A stretch of 64,000 bases of DNA from Chlamydia sp. 17-3921 (GCF_902705545.1 NZ_CACSHH010000006.1:42460-106459), one strand, 5' to 3'. Numbered from the stretch's first letter, positions 35,452 through 46,577 are shown. Program-made: numbers and translations. Notes: generated by a model not told the origin, from the letters alone.

Positions 35452-36438
35452 ATGACAACAACTATAACTAAATATGCATTAAAGTTGGTGACCGCCTCGA
35501 ACACATGTCAACAGGTCACAAAAAAATCTGCATCAAGCAATTGTTTTAAACAGTTTTTTACAAATAAAAATAACCGTCTGGCAAAATTTGTTAACATGTC
35601 TTCGGGGCTGGACAAAACATTTAAGTGTGGAAAGTCAGTTTCAGAGTTAGCTTTAGGAATCCTTCAGGAGACCGGAGGAAGTGCTGAGGCTATTAAGTTG
35701 GCTCAAAATTCTTTAAACCTTACCAAAACGGCTCGAGATGTTATGGCATTAGGGAATGTTTTTAATGGAGCTATCCCTGGTTGTGTAACATCAACTCAAA
35801 AATGTTGTAGTCTTCTGAAACAATGTTTCTCTTCTTCTCCCGCATATAAATATCCTACGAACGATGCCTTTGTCCTTCCTAAAGACTTTATGGTTCTTAG
35901 AAGTGACTTTGCTTTGGCTGCAGCGAAAGAAGCTTGCAGCGCTGTTGGCGCCCTTACCTTCTCTCTTAGTTTTGGTGTTTTAAAGCCAACTCTTCTTGTA
36001 AATAAAATTGCTCCAACTCCTTTCCTTGGCTCGAAAGAAAAAGAAGGCTTAGGTATGGGAGTTTCTACATTGATGGCAGCGAACCATGTATCTGGAGTTC
36101 TTGGAGGAGCGCTTTCTATTGTTACAGAGCGGCGTGCCTATTTGCGTGGTAGAGCGTTATTAATGGCTGCCCCAAATAATGAAGAAGAAGGCGTTTCATG
36201 TAACGTTGACGATATTGAGAAAGCTTCACAAGCTCTTAGGAGTTCGTATATTGGAGGTATAAAGAAAGCAATTCTTACTATTATAGAAAAAGGATTAGAG
36301 TTTATTGCAGATATCCTGAAACTTATTCCATTTCCTATGTCTGCGGCTTGCAATCTTGCCTGTGTTGGAGCTTTAACTACGGGATCTTCACTGCTAGGGA
36401 TTTATAAAATTTGGCAATCTGCTGGAGCTTCTAAATAA
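35452..36438 (+). CDS. Cap1/CT529-like inclusion membrane protein
   Basis: A 328-residue protein similar to CT529 (Cap1), a type III secreted inclusion-membrane (Inc) protein that is a target of CD8 T cells. Shared segments as I remember them are VMALGNVFNGAIPG (about 97-110), KPTLLVNKIAPTPFL (about 178-192) and MAANHVSGVLGGALSI. Hydrophobic segments lie at about 161-183, 203-224 and a bilobed stretch 290-321. There is no Sec signal peptide. A very strong ribosome binding site (AAAGGAGG) precedes the ATG. A perfect inverted repeat follows the gene. It lies between fmt and the ribosomal array, as in C. trachomatis. Confidence 0.88.
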   Translation: MTTTITKYALKLVTASNTCQQVTKKSASSNCFKQFFTNKNNRLAKFVNMSSGLDKTFKCGKSVSELALGILQETGGSAEAIKLAQNSLNLTKTARDVMALGNVFNGAIPGCVTSTQKCCSLLKQCFSSSPAYKYPTNDAFVLPKDFMVLRSDFALAAAKEACSAVGALTFSLSFGVLKPTLLVNKIAPTPFLGSKEKEGLGMGVSTLMAANHVSGVLGGALSIVTERRAYLRGRALLMAAPNNEEEGVSCNVDDIEKASQALRSSYIGGIKKAILTIIEKGLEFIADILKLIPFPMSAACNLACVGALTTGSSLLGIYKIWQSAGASK

Positions 36439-36461
36439 TCTAATTTTTCTTTTCAATCTTT

Positions 36462-36498
36462 CAAACTCACTTCTAAATTTTTTTTAGAAGTGAGTTTG
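36462..36498. terminator. Perfect 16-bp inverted repeat after the Cap1-like gene
   Basis: CAAACTCACTTCTAAA (36462-36477) and its exact complement (36483-36498) are separated by 5 T. The stem is long and perfect. Only short T-runs flank it, but the position 23 bases past the stop and before the ribosomal array makes a terminator the best reading. The remaining spacer to rplC (36499-36727) holds no gene. Confidence 0.7.
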
Positions 36499-36684
36499 TA
36501 TTTATCAGCTAACAAGAGTTTTAAAATAACCCTTTTATCTTTGTGTTATTGATCTTAAGATTGTTTTTTTCCATTGTAAAAATCTTCTCTCTCTGATAAC
36601 CTCTCCCTTTATTTTCTTAAGGAAAAGGTTCCTTTTCTTTTTAGGGAATTCTACGAGTTAAAATACTAAAAAGATTTGTCTGGT

Positions 36685-36701
36685 TGCCCTGTAAGCAGGC
36701 G
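36685..36701 (+). other. Small hairpin in the rplC leader
   Basis: GCC-TG and CAGGC can pair around TAAG with one bulged C, 27 bases before the rplC start. It may be part of a ribosomal-protein leader, but no known leader family is recognised. Confidence 0.25.
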
Positions 36702-36727
36702 AATCATTCTTATTAATGGGTAGTTTT

Positions 36728-37387
36728 ATGCAATCTCATATGAGTTTGATGGGAAAGAAAGAAGGCATGCTCCACGTTTTTAATAAAGATGGCAATCTTG
36801 TGGCATGCTCAGTGATTAGTATAAAACCTAATGTTGTAACCCAAATTAAAACTATAGAGAAGGATGGTTATACCTCTCTACAAATGGGTGCAGGAGAGGA
36901 GTCTCTACCATTACAAACTATTCAAAAACGGTATACTAAACCAAAGCTCGGACATTTGAAAAAATCAGGTGACCGAGTTTTTCGTTTTTTAAAAGAAACG
37001 CGTGTTTCTGAAGACGTTGCTAGCTCTGTGTCTTTAGGAGATGCTTTTGGTTTAGAAGTTTTTGAAGGAGTTTCATCTGTTGATATAAGTGGTGTTTCAA
37101 AGGGAAAAGGTTTTCAGGGGGTCATGAAGAGATTTGGTTTTCGAGGCGGCCCAGGAACTCATGGTTCTGGATTTCATCGTCATGCTGGTTCTATTGGAAT
37201 GAGGTCGACTCCAGGTCGATGCTTTCCAGGAAGTAAGCGTCCTAGTCATATGGGAGATGATAATGTGACAGTGAAAAACTTGGAAATTATAAAAATAGAT
37301 TTAGAAAGAAAAATATTATTAGTTAAGGGTGCAATCCCCGGTTCTAAAGGTTCTGTTGTTGTTGTGAGGCGGTCTTCTAGAGCTTAG
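36728..37387 (+). CDS. rplC: 50S ribosomal protein L3
   Basis: The protein has 219 residues from ATG 36728 ([18 protein letters not shown]), matching the chlamydial L3 start; the ATG at 36716 lengthens the frame without support. Conserved L3 segments [32 protein letters not shown] carry the extension that reaches the peptidyl transferase centre. It is the first gene of the array; rpsJ (S10) is not upstream here, unlike in E. coli. Confidence 0.96.
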   Translation: MQSHMSLMGKKEGMLHVFNKDGNLVACSVISIKPNVVTQIKTIEKDGYTSLQMGAGEESLPLQTIQKRYTKPKLGHLKKSGDRVFRFLKETRVSEDVASSVSLGDAFGLEVFEGVSSVDISGVSKGKGFQGVMKRFGFRGGPGTHGSGFHRHAGSIGMRSTPGRCFPGSKRPSHMGDDNVTVKNLEIIKIDLERKILLVKGAIPGSKGSVVVVRRSSRA

Positions 37388-37416
37388 CAAGGATGGGAGA
37401 ATACAGAAGAGGTCTT

Positions 37417-38091
37417 ATGGTGTTATTGTCAAAATTTGATTTTTCAGGGAAAAAGACAGGTGAAATAGAAGTGTCGGACTCTTTTTTTGTTGAAGAAGGA
37501 GAAGGGCTTCAATCTGTAAAAGACTACCTTGTTGCAATTAGAGCAAATAAAAGACAGTGGTCTGCGAGTACAAAAAATCGTTCAGAAGTTAGCCATTCGA
37601 CAAAAAAACCTTTTAAGCAAAAGGGAACAGGGAATGCTCGGCAGGGGTCTTTAGCCTCTCCTCAGTTTCGAGGTGGTGGGATTGTTTTTGGTCCCAAGCC
37701 TAAATTCAATCAACACGTTCGAATAAATCGTAAAGAGAAAAGAGCCGCTATACGTCTCTTATTGGCTCAAAAAATTCAATCTCAAAAGTTGGTTGTGGCA
37801 GATAATAGTGTTTTCATTGAAAGTTTAAATGCTCCTAAAACCCAAGAGGCTTTGCGTTTTCTTAAAAATTGTGGTGTAGAGTGTCGAGGAATTTTATTTA
37901 TAGATCATCTTGATCATATAGCCCTCAACCAAAATATTAGATTAAGTTTGCGAAATCTTCCCGCTACACGAGGATTTGTTTATGGCGCTAACCTTAATGG
38001 ATACGATATAGCAGCAGCTCGCAACATTGTAATGTCTGAAAAAGCTCTGGAAGATCTTTTCAAACATTTTATTTCAGAAACTAAAGATTAA
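37417..38091 (+). CDS. rplD: 50S ribosomal protein L4
   Basis: The protein has 224 residues from ATG 37417 ([13 protein letters not shown]), the usual chlamydial start, with AGAGG upstream; the ATG at 37393 gives a longer unsupported frame. The L4 loop that lines the exit tunnel is visible as [26 protein letters not shown]. In E. coli L4 represses its own operon; whether that holds here cannot be seen. 29 bases after rplC. Confidence 0.95.
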   Translation: MVLLSKFDFSGKKTGEIEVSDSFFVEEGEGLQSVKDYLVAIRANKRQWSASTKNRSEVSHSTKKPFKQKGTGNARQGSLASPQFRGGGIVFGPKPKFNQHVRINRKEKRAAIRLLLAQKIQSQKLVVADNSVFIESLNAPKTQEALRFLKNCGVECRGILFIDHLDHIALNQNIRLSLRNLPATRGFVYGANLNGYDIAAARNIVMSEKALEDLFKHFISETKD

Positions 38092-38103
38092 AGGAATTCG
38101 GAT

Positions 38104-38442
38104 ATGAAAGATCCTTACGATGTGATTAAACGACACTATGTAACGGAAAAGGCTAAAATGCTTGAAGGTCTTAGTCTAGGTTCTGGAGAAGGGAAGAAAA
38201 AAGGAAGTTATTGTAAACATCCAAAATTTGTTTTTGTTGTTGCTAGCGATGCATCAAAACCTCTTATTGCAAAGTCTTTAGAGGCTATTTACGCTGATAA
38301 AAATGTGAAAGTAAAAAGTGTTAATACGGTGTGTGTAAAACCGCAACCGGCTCGAATTCTTCGAGGTCGTAAAAACCGAAAAGGAAAAACAGCTGGTTTT
38401 AAAAAAGCTATTGTAACCTTCCAGTCTGGACATTCCATCTAA
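38104..38442 (+). CDS. rplW: 50S ribosomal protein L23
   Basis: A 112-residue L23 at the tunnel exit, docking site for trigger factor and SRP. The N-terminal [15 protein letters not shown] and the C-terminal [27 protein letters not shown] segments are typical. There is a small insertion (residues 25-38, [14 protein letters not shown]) compared with E. coli L23. 12 bases after rplD. Confidence 0.95.
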   Translation: MKDPYDVIKRHYVTEKAKMLEGLSLGSGEGKKKGSYCKHPKFVFVVASDASKPLIAKSLEAIYADKNVKVKSVNTVCVKPQPARILRGRKNRKGKTAGFKKAIVTFQSGHSI

Positions 38443-38456
38443 TTTAAGGAAAAATT

Positions 38457-39311
38457 ATGTTTAAAAAATTTAAGCCAGTAACTCCGGGAACTCGACAGTT
38501 AGTTCTTCCCGCTTTTGATGAGTTAACTAAAAGTGGAGAGTTGTCTGGGTCTAGTTCCAAAAAGAGTGTTCGACCATACAAAAAGCTATCCCACTTTAAA
38601 AAAAGTACAGGAGGAAGAGATAATTTAGGTCACATTTCCTGTCGTCATCGTGGTGGTGGAGCTAGAAAGCTTCTCCGAGTTGTTGACTTTAAAAGAAATA
38701 AAGACGGTATTACCGCTAAAGTCGTGACCGTAGAGTATGATCCTAATCGTTCTGCGTATATTGCTTTGCTGAGTTATGAAGATGGCGAGAAGCGCTATAT
38801 TTTGGCTCCTAAAGGCCTTAAAAGGGGTGATATGGTGGTTTCTGGAGAGGGAAGTCCTTTCAGGCCGGGGTGCTGTATGAGTTTGAAAAGCATGCCTCTG
38901 GGATTAAATGTTCATAATATAGAAATGCGTCCTTCTTCCGGAGGAAAGTTAGTGAGGTCTGCTGGATTGGCCGCACAAATTATTGCAAAGACTCCTGGTT
39001 ACGTAACTTTAAAAATGCCTTCCGGAGAATTTCGGATGTTAAATGAAAGTTGTCGAGCGACTGTCGGAGAAGTTTCTAACTCTGATCATAATCTGCGAGT
39101 TGAAGGGAAAGCTGGAAGAAAGCGTTGGATGGGAGTGCGTCCAACAGTTCGTGGTACGGCTATGAATCCTGTAGATCATCCACATGGCGGAGGTGAAGGC
39201 CGACATAATGGTTATATTCCTCGTACACCATGGGGGAAAGTTACTAAAGGATTAAAGACTCGCGATAAGCGTAAAAGTAATAAGTGGATAGTTAAAGATC
39301 GAAGAAAGTAG
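38457..39311 (+). CDS. rplB: 50S ribosomal protein L2
   Basis: A 284-residue L2, needed for subunit joining and peptidyl transfer. Conserved [22 protein letters not shown] and the C-terminal [22 protein letters not shown] (with the essential His) are present. RBS AAGGAAAA precedes the ATG. 14 bases after rplW. Confidence 0.97.
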   Translation: MFKKFKPVTPGTRQLVLPAFDELTKSGELSGSSSKKSVRPYKKLSHFKKSTGGRDNLGHISCRHRGGGARKLLRVVDFKRNKDGITAKVVTVEYDPNRSAYIALLSYEDGEKRYILAPKGLKRGDMVVSGEGSPFRPGCCMSLKSMPLGLNVHNIEMRPSSGGKLVRSAGLAAQIIAKTPGYVTLKMPSGEFRMLNESCRATVGEVSNSDHNLRVEGKAGRKRWMGVRPTVRGTAMNPVDHPHGGGEGRHNGYIPRTPWGKVTKGLKTRDKRKSNKWIVKDRRK

Positions 39312-39320
39312 GGATTATTT

Positions 39321-39587
39321 ATGAGTAGGTCGTTAAGAAAAGGTCCTTTTGTTGATCACCATCTATTGAAGAAAGTTCGTACTATGAATTTAGAGGAAAA
39401 GAAAACTCCTATTAAAACATGGTCTCGTCGTTCAATGATCATTCCTGAAATGATAGGCCATACATTTGAAGTTCATAATGGGAAAAAGTTTCTCAGTGTT
39501 TTTGTTTCAGAAACTATGGTTGGTCATAAGCTGGGGGAATTTTCTCCCACAAGAATATTCAAAAGTCATCCTGTGAAAAGAGGGTAA
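39321..39587 (+). CDS. rpsS: 30S ribosomal protein S19
   Basis: An 88-residue S19 from the head of the small subunit, contacting S13. It has the standard [18 protein letters not shown] start and the [27 protein letters not shown] core. Nine bases after rplB, 21 before rplV. Confidence 0.97.
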   Translation: MSRSLRKGPFVDHHLLKKVRTMNLEEKKTPIKTWSRRSMIIPEMIGHTFEVHNGKKFLSVFVSETMVGHKLGEFSPTRIFKSHPVKRG

Positions 39588-39608
39588 GTCTAAAAAGAGA
39601 GACGTATT

Positions 39609-39944
39609 ATGTTTAAAGCGACTGCCCGTTATATCCGGGTACAACCTCGTAAAGCACGACTAGCTGCCGAGCTTATGAGGAGTTTAAGTGTGCAAAGAGC
39701 TCGAGAACAGCTGTTGTTTTCTGAATTAAAAGCTGGAAGATGTTTGAAAAAGGTTCTTGATAGCGCTGTTGCAAACGCTGTGCTTCATGAAAATATAAAA
39801 TGTGAAGATTTAAGTGTCATAGAAGTACGTGTTGATGCAGGCCCCGTATATAAGCGATCAAAATCAAAAAGTCGGGGAGGGCGTTCCCCCATTTTAAAAC
39901 GTACTAGCCATTTAACTGTTGTTGTTGGCGAAAAGAAGCGATAG
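39609..39944 (+). CDS. rplV: 50S ribosomal protein L22
   Basis: A 111-residue L22 whose beta-hairpin narrows the exit tunnel. The [18 protein letters not shown] start and C-terminal [27 protein letters not shown] hairpin are clear. 9 bases before rpsC. Confidence 0.97.
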   Translation: MFKATARYIRVQPRKARLAAELMRSLSVQRAREQLLFSELKAGRCLKKVLDSAVANAVLHENIKCEDLSVIEVRVDAGPVYKRSKSKSRGGRSPILKRTSHLTVVVGEKKR

Positions 39945-39953
39945 GAGAAAATC

Positions 39954-40640
39954 ATGGGTCAAAAAGGATGCCCTATTGGGTTTCGCACAGGTGTTACAAA
40001 GAAGTGGCGCTCTCTTTGGTACGGAAACAAGCAAGAATTTGGTAAATTTCTCATAGAAGACGTTAGAATTCGCGAGTTTTTAAGAAAAAAGCCTTCTTGT
40101 CAAGGAGCAGCAGGTTTTGTTGTTCGTCGTATGAGTGGAAAAATTGAAGTAACAATTCAAACGGCTCGTCCCGGTCTCGTCATTGGCAAGAAAGGTGCAG
40201 AAGTAGATCTTCTTAAAGAAGAATTAAGAAAACTTACAGGAAAAGAAGTTTGGTTGGAAATCGCAGAGATAAAAAGACCTGAATTAAATGCAAAGCTTGT
40301 TGCTGACAATATTGCTCGTCAGATAGAGCGCCGAGTTTCTTTTAGGCGCGCTATGAAAAAAGCGATGCAATCTGTTATGGATGCCGGTGCTATTGGTGTG
40401 AAGATTCAGGTTTCAGGAAGATTGGCAGGGGCTGCAATTGCTCGGTCTGAATGGTATAAAAATGGTCGTGTGCCTTTGCATACACTAAGAGCTGATATAG
40501 ATTATGCTATTGCTTCCGCAGAGACTACATATGGAATTATTGGTGTGAAGGTGTGGATAAATCTTGGGGAAAATACTCCGTCAGCAACTCCTAGTGTTGT
40601 TTCTGGAAATACCCCAACAGCGCCTGTAGCTGCATCATAG
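39954..40640 (+). CDS. rpsC: 30S ribosomal protein S3
   Basis: A 228-residue S3 at the mRNA entry channel. The KH domain has the GxxG segment [17 protein letters not shown], and the C-terminal domain has [32 protein letters not shown] short Thr/Pro/Ser-rich tail (about residues 208-228) extends past the fold and is likely disordered. Confidence 0.97.
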   Translation: MGQKGCPIGFRTGVTKKWRSLWYGNKQEFGKFLIEDVRIREFLRKKPSCQGAAGFVVRRMSGKIEVTIQTARPGLVIGKKGAEVDLLKEELRKLTGKEVWLEIAEIKRPELNAKLVADNIARQIERRVSFRRAMKKAMQSVMDAGAIGVKIQVSGRLAGAAIARSEWYKNGRVPLHTLRADIDYAIASAETTYGIIGVKVWINLGENTPSATPSVVSGNTPTAPVAAS

Positions 40641-40663
40641 AGTTGTAAATAAAGGTATGTTTT

Positions 40664-41080
40664 ATGTTAATGCCTAAGCGCACAAAATTTCGCAAACAAC
40701 AAAAAAGCCAATTCGCAGGCTTAAGTAAAGGCGCTACGTTTGTTGATTTCGGTGATTTTGGAATGCAAACTTTAGAACGAGGTTGGATAACAAGTCGACA
40801 AATTGAAGCTTGTAGGATTGCTATTAATAGATATTTAAAGCGTAAAGGAAAGGTTTGGATTCGTATTTTCCCAGATAAAAGTGTGACAAAAAAACCTGCA
40901 GAAACTCGTATGGGGAAAGGTAAGGGAGCTCCAGATCATTGGGTTGCTGTTGTTCGTCCCGGACGTATTTTATTTGAAGTTGCCAACGTTTCTAGAGAGG
41001 ATGCTCAAGATGCTTTACGAAGAGCTGCTGCAAAATTAGGAGTTAAAACACGCTTTGTTAAGCGAGTAGAAAGGGTGTAA
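40664..41080 (+). CDS. rplP: 50S ribosomal protein L16
   Basis: A 138-residue L16 near the A-site tRNA elbow. Start [16 protein letters not shown] is the usual one; the conserved [40 protein letters not shown] loop reaches toward the peptidyl transferase centre. One base separates it from rpmC. Confidence 0.97.
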   Translation: MLMPKRTKFRKQQKSQFAGLSKGATFVDFGDFGMQTLERGWITSRQIEACRIAINRYLKRKGKVWIRIFPDKSVTKKPAETRMGKGKGAPDHWVAVVRPGRILFEVANVSREDAQDALRRAAAKLGVKTRFVKRVERV

Positions 41081-41081
41081 T

Positions 41082-41300
41082 ATGTCTGCGAAAAAGAAAC
41101 TTCTTATTGAACTCAGAGAAAAGAGCAATGCTGATTTAGATGAGTTCATTCATGAAAGCAAAAAAGCTCTTTTTAATTTAAGAGCGGAAGCTTTGTTACA
41201 GAATAAAGTTGTGAAAGCTCATTTGTTTTCTTTGTATAAAAAAAATATTGCTAGAGCTCTAACAATTAAACAAGAAAGAAAAGGTAAAGTTCATGGCTAA
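41082..41300 (+). CDS. rpmC: 50S ribosomal protein L29
   Basis: A 72-residue two-helix L29 next to L23 at the tunnel exit. Core segment [32 protein letters not shown]. The 3' end overlaps rpsQ by 8 bases, implying coupling. Confidence 0.95.
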   Translation: MSAKKKLLIELREKSNADLDEFIHESKKALFNLRAEALLQNKVVKAHLFSLYKKNIARALTIKQERKGKVHG

Positions 41301-41547
41301 CCTACAAAGAGGCTCCAGAAAAACTAAAGTTGGCATTGTTGTTTCTGCTAAGATGGATAAAACAGTTGTTGTGCGAGTGGAGAGAATTTGTTCACATCCT
41401 CAATACGCTAAAGTGGTTCGTGATTCGAAGAAGTTTTATGCCCACAATGATTTAGACGGAGTTTCTGAAGGAAGCAAAGTCAAAATTCAAGAAACACGTC
41501 CTTTATCTAAGACCAAAAGATGGCGTGTTATTGAATGTATAAATTAG
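41293..41547 (+). CDS. rpsQ: 30S ribosomal protein S17
   Basis: An 84-residue OB-fold S17, a primary 16S rRNA binder. Signature [18 protein letters not shown] and the C-terminal [18 protein letters not shown] are intact. It overlaps rpmC and precedes rplN after 36 bases. Confidence 0.96.
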   Translation: MANLQRGSRKTKVGIVVSAKMDKTVVVRVERICSHPQYAKVVRDSKKFYAHNDLDGVSEGSKVKIQETRPLSKTKRWRVIECIN

Positions 41548-41583
41548 TGACAGATTATCAACACTGTATTGGATAAGTAGATT

Positions 41584-41952
41584 ATGATTCAGCAAGAAAC
41601 TCAGTTAAAAGTTGCCGATAATACTGGGGCTAAAAAAGTAAAGTGTTTTAAGGTTCTGGGAGGTTCTCGTAGGCGTTATGCTACAGTCGGAGATATTATT
41701 GTCTGCTCTATTAGAGAAGTCGAGCCTGACAGCTCTATAAAAAAAGGGGATGTCGTTAAAGCAGTAATCGTGCGAACCCGTCGTGATATCCTTAGAAAAG
41801 ATGGCTCATCACTAAGATTCGATACTAATAGCTGTGTGATTATCGATGATAAAGGAAACCCTAAAGGAACTCGTATTTTTGGTCCTGTAGCTCGTGAGAT
41901 TCGTGATAGAGGTTTTATTAAGATCAGTTCTTTGGCTCCAGAGGTAATTTAG
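41584..41952 (+). CDS. rplN: 50S ribosomal protein L14
   Basis: A 122-residue L14 at the subunit interface. Full length, with [28 protein letters not shown] start and [26 protein letters not shown] end. Starts the 'spc-type' part of the array. Confidence 0.97.
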   Translation: MIQQETQLKVADNTGAKKVKCFKVLGGSRRRYATVGDIIVCSIREVEPDSSIKKGDVVKAVIVRTRRDILRKDGSSLRFDTNSCVIIDDKGNPKGTRIFGPVAREIRDRGFIKISSLAPEVI

Positions 41953-41965
41953 GGAAAAACAAGTT

Positions 41966-42301
41966 ATGAAAAAACGTATTTGTGTTGGTGATACAGTTTA
42001 TGTGTTGTCTGGCAACGATAAAGGAAAAGAAGGAAAAGTTATTTCCCTTCAAAAAGATCGTGCAATCGTTGAAGGAATTAATGTTCGTACAAAAAATATT
42101 AAACGCAGTCAGGAAAACCCTAAAGGAAAACGCATCAGTATAGAAGCTTCTATACATATTTCCAATATCCGTTTAAGCATTGATGGAGAACCTGCAAGGC
42201 TCCATGTTGAGACTTCTGAAAAAGGAAGGGAGTTATGGCAAAGATGCTCGGATGGTAGTACCAAGCTGTATCGTTTAGTGAAAGAGAGAAAAGGTGTATG
42301 A
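41966..42301 (+). CDS. rplX: 50S ribosomal protein L24
   Basis: A 111-residue L24, an assembly initiator. The KOW motif is [25 protein letters not shown]. The stop overlaps the rplE start (GTATGA), so the two are translationally coupled. Confidence 0.96.
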   Translation: MKKRICVGDTVYVLSGNDKGKEGKVISLQKDRAIVEGINVRTKNIKRSQENPKGKRISIEASIHISNIRLSIDGEPARLHVETSEKGRELWQRCSDGSTKLYRLVKERKGV

Positions 42302-42840
42302 GTAGGCTAAAAAAACTTTATACCGAAGGGATTCGTAAGGATTTGTATAGTCAATTTGGTTATGTAAATTCTATGCAGATTCCTGTGCTAAAGAAGATAG
42401 TATTAAGCATGGGACTTGCCGAAGCTTCTAAGGACAAAAATCTTTTTCAATCTCATTTAGAAGAACTCACTGTAATTTCCGGACAAAAGCCTTTGGTAAC
42501 GAAAGCTCGTAGTTCTATTGCAGGCTTTAAACTTCGTGAAGGGCAGGGAATTGGTGCTAAGGTTACATTGCGCGGAGTGCGTATGTATGAATTTATGGAC
42601 CGTTTTTGTAATATAGTTTCTCCTAGAATTCGCGATTTTCGAGGGTTTTCTAATAAAGGAGATGGGCGAGGTTGTTATTCCTTGGGGTTAGATGATCAGC
42701 AAATCTTTCCTGAGGTGAATTTAGATCGTGTAAAGCGTGCTCAAGGATTAAATATTACCTGGGTAACCACTGCGCAAACAGATGCTGAGTGTATGGCTTT
42801 GTTAGAGCTTATGGGTTTGCGATTTAAGAAGGCTCAATAA
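42298..42840 (+). CDS. rplE: 50S ribosomal protein L5
   Basis: A 180-residue L5 binding 5S rRNA in the central protuberance. Conserved [43 protein letters not shown], and [23 protein letters not shown] are present. S14 (rpsN), which follows L5 in most bacteria, is absent here; rpsH comes directly. Confidence 0.96.
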   Translation: MSRLKKLYTEGIRKDLYSQFGYVNSMQIPVLKKIVLSMGLAEASKDKNLFQSHLEELTVISGQKPLVTKARSSIAGFKLREGQGIGAKVTLRGVRMYEFMDRFCNIVSPRIRDFRGFSNKGDGRGCYSLGLDDQQIFPEVNLDRVKRAQGLNITWVTTAQTDAECMALLELMGLRFKKAQ

Positions 42841-42857
42841 GGGAGAAATAGTTCGGT

Positions 42858-43259
42858 ATGGGCATGACAAGTGATTCTATAGCAGATTTATTAACACGCA
42901 TTCGAAACGCTCTAAAAGCAGAGCATGTGTATGTAGATCTTGAGCATAGTAAAATGCGCGAAGCCATTGTGAAGATTCTCAAACAGAAGGGTTTTATTGC
43001 TCATCATTTGGTGAAAGAAGAGAATCGTAAACGTGTTATGCGAATATTCTTGCAGTATGACAATGATCGATCATCTGTGATACATCAGCTTAAGCGTGTT
43101 TCTAAGCCTTCTAGAAGAGTTTATGTCTCCGCGGCAAAGATTCCTTATGTATTCGGAAATATGGGTATTTCTGTTCTTTCTACTTCTCAAGGAGTAATGG
43201 ATGGTTCCACCGCTAGAGCTAAAAATATTGGTGGTGAGCTGTTGTGCTTAGTTTGGTAA
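42858..43259 (+). CDS. rpsH: 30S ribosomal protein S8
   Basis: A 133-residue S8, a central-domain assembly protein. [19 protein letters not shown] start and C-terminal [31 protein letters not shown] are typical. No rpsN lies between it and rplE. Confidence 0.96.
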   Translation: MGMTSDSIADLLTRIRNALKAEHVYVDLEHSKMREAIVKILKQKGFIAHHLVKEENRKRVMRIFLQYDNDRSSVIHQLKRVSKPSRRVYVSAAKIPYVFGNMGISVLSTSQGVMDGSTARAKNIGGELLCLVW

Positions 43260-43294
43260 TAGAAAATAAGTATGTTTTATAGGGCGGTAAAAGA

Positions 43295-43846
43295 ATGTCA
43301 CGCAAAGCTCGAGAACCTATTGTACTTCCTTTAGGGGTAGAAGTTCTCATTCAGAATGATGAAATAATTGTAAAGGGCCCTAAAGGTTCTTTGACACAAC
43401 GATTAGTTAAGGAAGTCGAAATTGTCTTTCAAGAGAAGGAAATCTTTGTTAAGGCGGCTTCTCATGTTGAGGATAGGCCTAGTTGTATGCAAGGTTTGTA
43501 TTGGGCTTTGATCTCTAATATGGTGAAAGGTGTTCATCTGGGGTTTGAAAAGCGTTTGGAAATGATAGGTGTTGGTTTCAGAGCTGCTGTTCAAGGATCT
43601 GTATTAGATCTTTTAATAGGTGTATCTCATCCTGTAAAAATCTCTATTCCCGCTTCTTTACAAGTCTCTGTTGAGAAAAATACTTTGATTTCTATCAAAG
43701 GTATAGACAAACAGCTAGTTGGAGAATTTGCTGCAAGCATTCGTTCTAAGCGTCCTCCAGAACCCTATAAAGGTAAAGGGATTCGTTACGAAAATGAATA
43801 TGTTCGTCGTAAAGCTGGTAAAGCAGCAAAGACAAGCAAAAAATAA
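43295..43846 (+). CDS. rplF: 50S ribosomal protein L6
   Basis: A 183-residue L6 with two duplicated domains, near the sarcin-ricin loop. [30 protein letters not shown] at the start and the signature [25 protein letters not shown] at the end. Confidence 0.96.
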   Translation: MSRKAREPIVLPLGVEVLIQNDEIIVKGPKGSLTQRLVKEVEIVFQEKEIFVKAASHVEDRPSCMQGLYWALISNMVKGVHLGFEKRLEMIGVGFRAAVQGSVLDLLIGVSHPVKISIPASLQVSVEKNTLISIKGIDKQLVGEFAASIRSKRPPEPYKGKGIRYENEYVRRKAGKAAKTSKK

Positions 43847-43868
43847 GATATAGGATAGAAGTTTAATT

Positions 43869-44240
43869 ATGGAAAACTCATTATTCCAAAAGTCTTTGAA
43901 GAAGACGCGAAGAGCTTTAAGAGTGCGCAAGGTTTTAAGAGGTTCATCTTCAAAACCTCGCTTGTCTGTCGTAAAAACAAATAAGCATATTTATGTACAG
44001 CTTATAGATGATTCTCTTGGTAGAACTTTAGCTTCAATTTCTACTTTATCTAAAGAATGTAAAAGTGAAGGCTTAGCGCATAAGAATCAAGAGAACGCTA
44101 AAATCTTAGGAAATAAAATTGCAAAATTAGGAAAAGATCTTCAAGTGGGTCGAGTTGTATTCGACCGAGGTTCCTTTAAATATCATGGTATTATTGCTAT
44201 GGTTGCAGATGGAGCTAGAGAGGGTGGATTACAATTTTAA
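43869..44240 (+). CDS. rplR: 50S ribosomal protein L18
   Basis: A 123-residue L18, a 5S rRNA binder. RVRKVLRGSSSKPRLSVVKTNKHIYVQLIDD and the C-terminal FDRGSFKYHGIIAMVADGAREGGLQF are typical. Between rplF and rpsE, each about 20 bases away. Confidence 0.96.
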   Translation: MENSLFQKSLKKTRRALRVRKVLRGSSSKPRLSVVKTNKHIYVQLIDDSLGRTLASISTLSKECKSEGLAHKNQENAKILGNKIAKLGKDLQVGRVVFDRGSFKYHGIIAMVADGAREGGLQF

Positions 44241-44255
44241 TGAAGGTTTAAATAG

Positions 44256-44750
44256 ATGTCGTTATCAAAGAATTCTCATAAAGAAGATCAATTAGAAGAA
44301 AAAGTTCTTGTCGTTAACCGTTGCTCTAAAGTGGTTAAGGGTGGGCGGAAGTTTAGTTTTTCTGCTTTAATTTTGGTCGGAGATGGAAAAGGACGTTTGG
44401 GATATGGTTTTGCAAAAGCAAACGAGCTCACAGATGCTATTCGTAAGGGAGGAGAGGCTGCAAGAAAGAATCTAATAGAGATTTTGGCTTTGGAGAACGG
44501 CTCCATCCCTCATGAAGTTTTTGTTCATCACGATGGGGCGCAATTGTTGTTAAAGCCGGCAAAATTAGGTACAGGAATTGTTGCAGGTTCCCGTATTCGT
44601 TTAATTTTAGAAATGGCTGGAATTAAGGACATTGTAGCTAAGAGTTTGGGTTCAAATAATCCTATGAATCAAGTTAAAGCTGCATTTAAAGCTCTTACAG
44701 AACTTTCTATTCGAAAAGAAGTATTAAGAAGAAGGAGAGCTCACAAATGA
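44256..44750 (+). CDS. rpsE: 30S ribosomal protein S5
   Basis: A 164-residue S5, part of the decoding fidelity and mRNA helicase region. The double-stranded RNA-binding segment has [40 protein letters not shown] (Val-Val-Asn and GDGKG motif), then [28 protein letters not shown]. The stop overlaps rplO by 4 bases. L30 (rpmD), usually next, is absent. Confidence 0.96.
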   Translation: MSLSKNSHKEDQLEEKVLVVNRCSKVVKGGRKFSFSALILVGDGKGRLGYGFAKANELTDAIRKGGEAARKNLIEILALENGSIPHEVFVHHDGAQLLLKPAKLGTGIVAGSRIRLILEMAGIKDIVAKSLGSNNPMNQVKAAFKALTELSIRKEVLRRRRAHK

Positions 44751-45181
44751 TTAAATTAGAATCTTTACAAGATACATCTCCACGTAAAAAAAGAACCAAA
44801 TTATTAGGACGAGGCCCTTCTTCTGGTCATGGAAAGACTTCTGGTCGAGGTCATAAAGGAGATGGAAGTCGTTCGGGCTACAAGCGTCGTTTTGGTTATG
44901 AAGGAGGCGGAGTCCCTTTGTATAGGAGAGTTCCTACAAGAGGATTTTCCCACACTCGTTTTGATAAGTGTGTAGAAGAGGTTACGACAGAACGTTTGGA
45001 ATTGGTTTTCCAAGATGGAGAAGAGATTTCTTTAGAAACTTTAAAAGCTAGAAAAGTAATTAATAAAAATGCTGTTCGTGTGAAAATAATTCTTAAAGGA
45101 GATTTAACGAAAGCTTTTGTATGGAAAGATGCTGCGGTCATATTGTCTCAGGGAGTTCAAAATCTGCTAAGCGTTGCTTAA
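44747..45181 (+). CDS. rplO: 50S ribosomal protein L15
   Basis: A 144-residue L15 with the basic N-terminal extension [24 protein letters not shown] that threads into 23S rRNA, then [17 protein letters not shown]. Directly coupled to rpsE by a 4-base overlap because rpmD is missing. Confidence 0.96.
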   Translation: MIKLESLQDTSPRKKRTKLLGRGPSSGHGKTSGRGHKGDGSRSGYKRRFGYEGGGVPLYRRVPTRGFSHTRFDKCVEEVTTERLELVFQDGEEISLETLKARKVINKNAVRVKIILKGDLTKAFVWKDAAVILSQGVQNLLSVA

Positions 45182-45203
45182 AAAAAAGGATATTTGTCCA
45201 CAT

Positions 45204-46577
45204 ATGACAACATTAAAACACATTTTTTCGATTTCTGAGTTAAGACAAAAACTTTTTTATACTTTTATTTTACTTGCTGCATGTCGAGTTGGAGTGTTTA
45301 TTCCTGTTCCAGGAATAAACGGAGAGCGAGCTGTTGCGTATTTTAAACAACTTTTGGGGTCCGGTCAGAATTTATTCCAATTAGCAGACATATTTTCTGG
45401 CGGAGCTTTTGCTCAGATGACTGTCATAGCTCTTGGCGTTGTTCCCTACATTTCAGCTTCTATTATTGTGCAGTTACTTTTAGTTTTTATGCCTTCTCTA
45501 CAAAGAGAATTTAGAGAATCTCCTGATCAAGGAAAACGAAAAATTGGAAGGCTTACTCGCTTATTCACTGTTGGATTGGCCGTTATACAGTCTCTTTTGT
45601 TTGCAAAATTTGCTTTGAGAATGAATTTAACCATCCCAGGTATTGTCTTGCCTACACTTTTAAATCTCCAAGTTTTTGGAATTCCTCTAGTCTTCTATAT
45701 GACAACTGTTACGGCAATGACTACAGGAACACTATTATTAATGTGGTTAGGAGAGCAAATCTCTGATAAGGGCATAGGAAATGGTATCAGTTTAATCATT
45801 GCTTTGGGTATTTTGGCTTCTTTCCCCTCAGTTCTTGGCTCTATTATAAATAAGCTGCATTTAGGATCCCAAGATCCAGCAGATCTCGGTTTGATTTCTA
45901 TTTTACTGTTGTGTGTAATATTCATTTTTGTTCTTGTGACAACTATTTTGATTATTGAAGGGGTAAGAAAAATCCCTGTACAATATGCCCGTAGGGTTAT
46001 TGGAAGGAGAGAAGTTCCAGGAGGAGGGTCTTATCTTCCTTTAAAAGTGAATTATGCTGGAGTTATTCCTGTCATTTTTGCTTCATCTTTATTGATGTTT
46101 CCCGCAACACTCGGACAGTTTATGTCTTCGGATTCTTCATGGATAAAACGAGTTTCTATGCTGCTGTCTCCAGGTAGTTGGGTTTATTCATTACTTTATG
46201 TTTTATTAATTATATTTTTTACCTACTTTTGGACAGCGACACAGTTTCATCCAGAGCAGATAGCTTCTGAGATGAAAAAGAATAATGCGTTTATTCCAGG
46301 TATTCGCCAAGGCAAAACAACGCAAAGTTATTTAGAGTACACAATGAATCGCGTAACTCTTTTAGGCGCAGTATTTTTAGCTGTTATAGCTATTCTTCCT
46401 TCGATTTTAGGTCGCGTGTTGAGTGTGGATTCTAATGTGAGTTACTTTCTAGGTGGTACTGCGATGCTCATTATTGTTGGAGTAATTTTAGATACCATGA
46501 AGCAAGTAGACGCCTTCTTGCTTATGCGACGTTATGATGGTTTTTTGAAAACAGATCGCTCTAAAGGAAGGCGTTGA
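45204..46577 (+). CDS. secY: Protein translocase channel SecY
   Basis: The protein has 457 residues from ATG 45204 ([21 protein letters not shown]). A longer frame from 45174 overlaps rplO and has no homologous N-terminus. Ten transmembrane helices are visible; SecY signatures are [27 protein letters not shown] (helix 2, plug region) and [23 protein letters not shown] (helix 4). It is the channel for Sec export of the signal-peptide proteins in this window. It follows rplO, and no adk, map or infA follow it. Confidence 0.96.
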   Translation: MTTLKHIFSISELRQKLFYTFILLAACRVGVFIPVPGINGERAVAYFKQLLGSGQNLFQLADIFSGGAFAQMTVIALGVVPYISASIIVQLLLVFMPSLQREFRESPDQGKRKIGRLTRLFTVGLAVIQSLLFAKFALRMNLTIPGIVLPTLLNLQVFGIPLVFYMTTVTAMTTGTLLLMWLGEQISDKGIGNGISLIIALGILASFPSVLGSIINKLHLGSQDPADLGLISILLLCVIFIFVLVTTILIIEGVRKIPVQYARRVIGRREVPGGGSYLPLKVNYAGVIPVIFASSLLMFPATLGQFMSSDSSWIKRVSMLLSPGSWVYSLLYVLLIIFFTYFWTATQFHPEQIASEMKKNNAFIPGIRQGKTTQSYLEYTMNRVTLLGAVFLAVIAILPSILGRVLSVDSNVSYFLGGTAMLIIVGVILDTMKQVDAFLLMRRYDGFLKTDRSKGRR

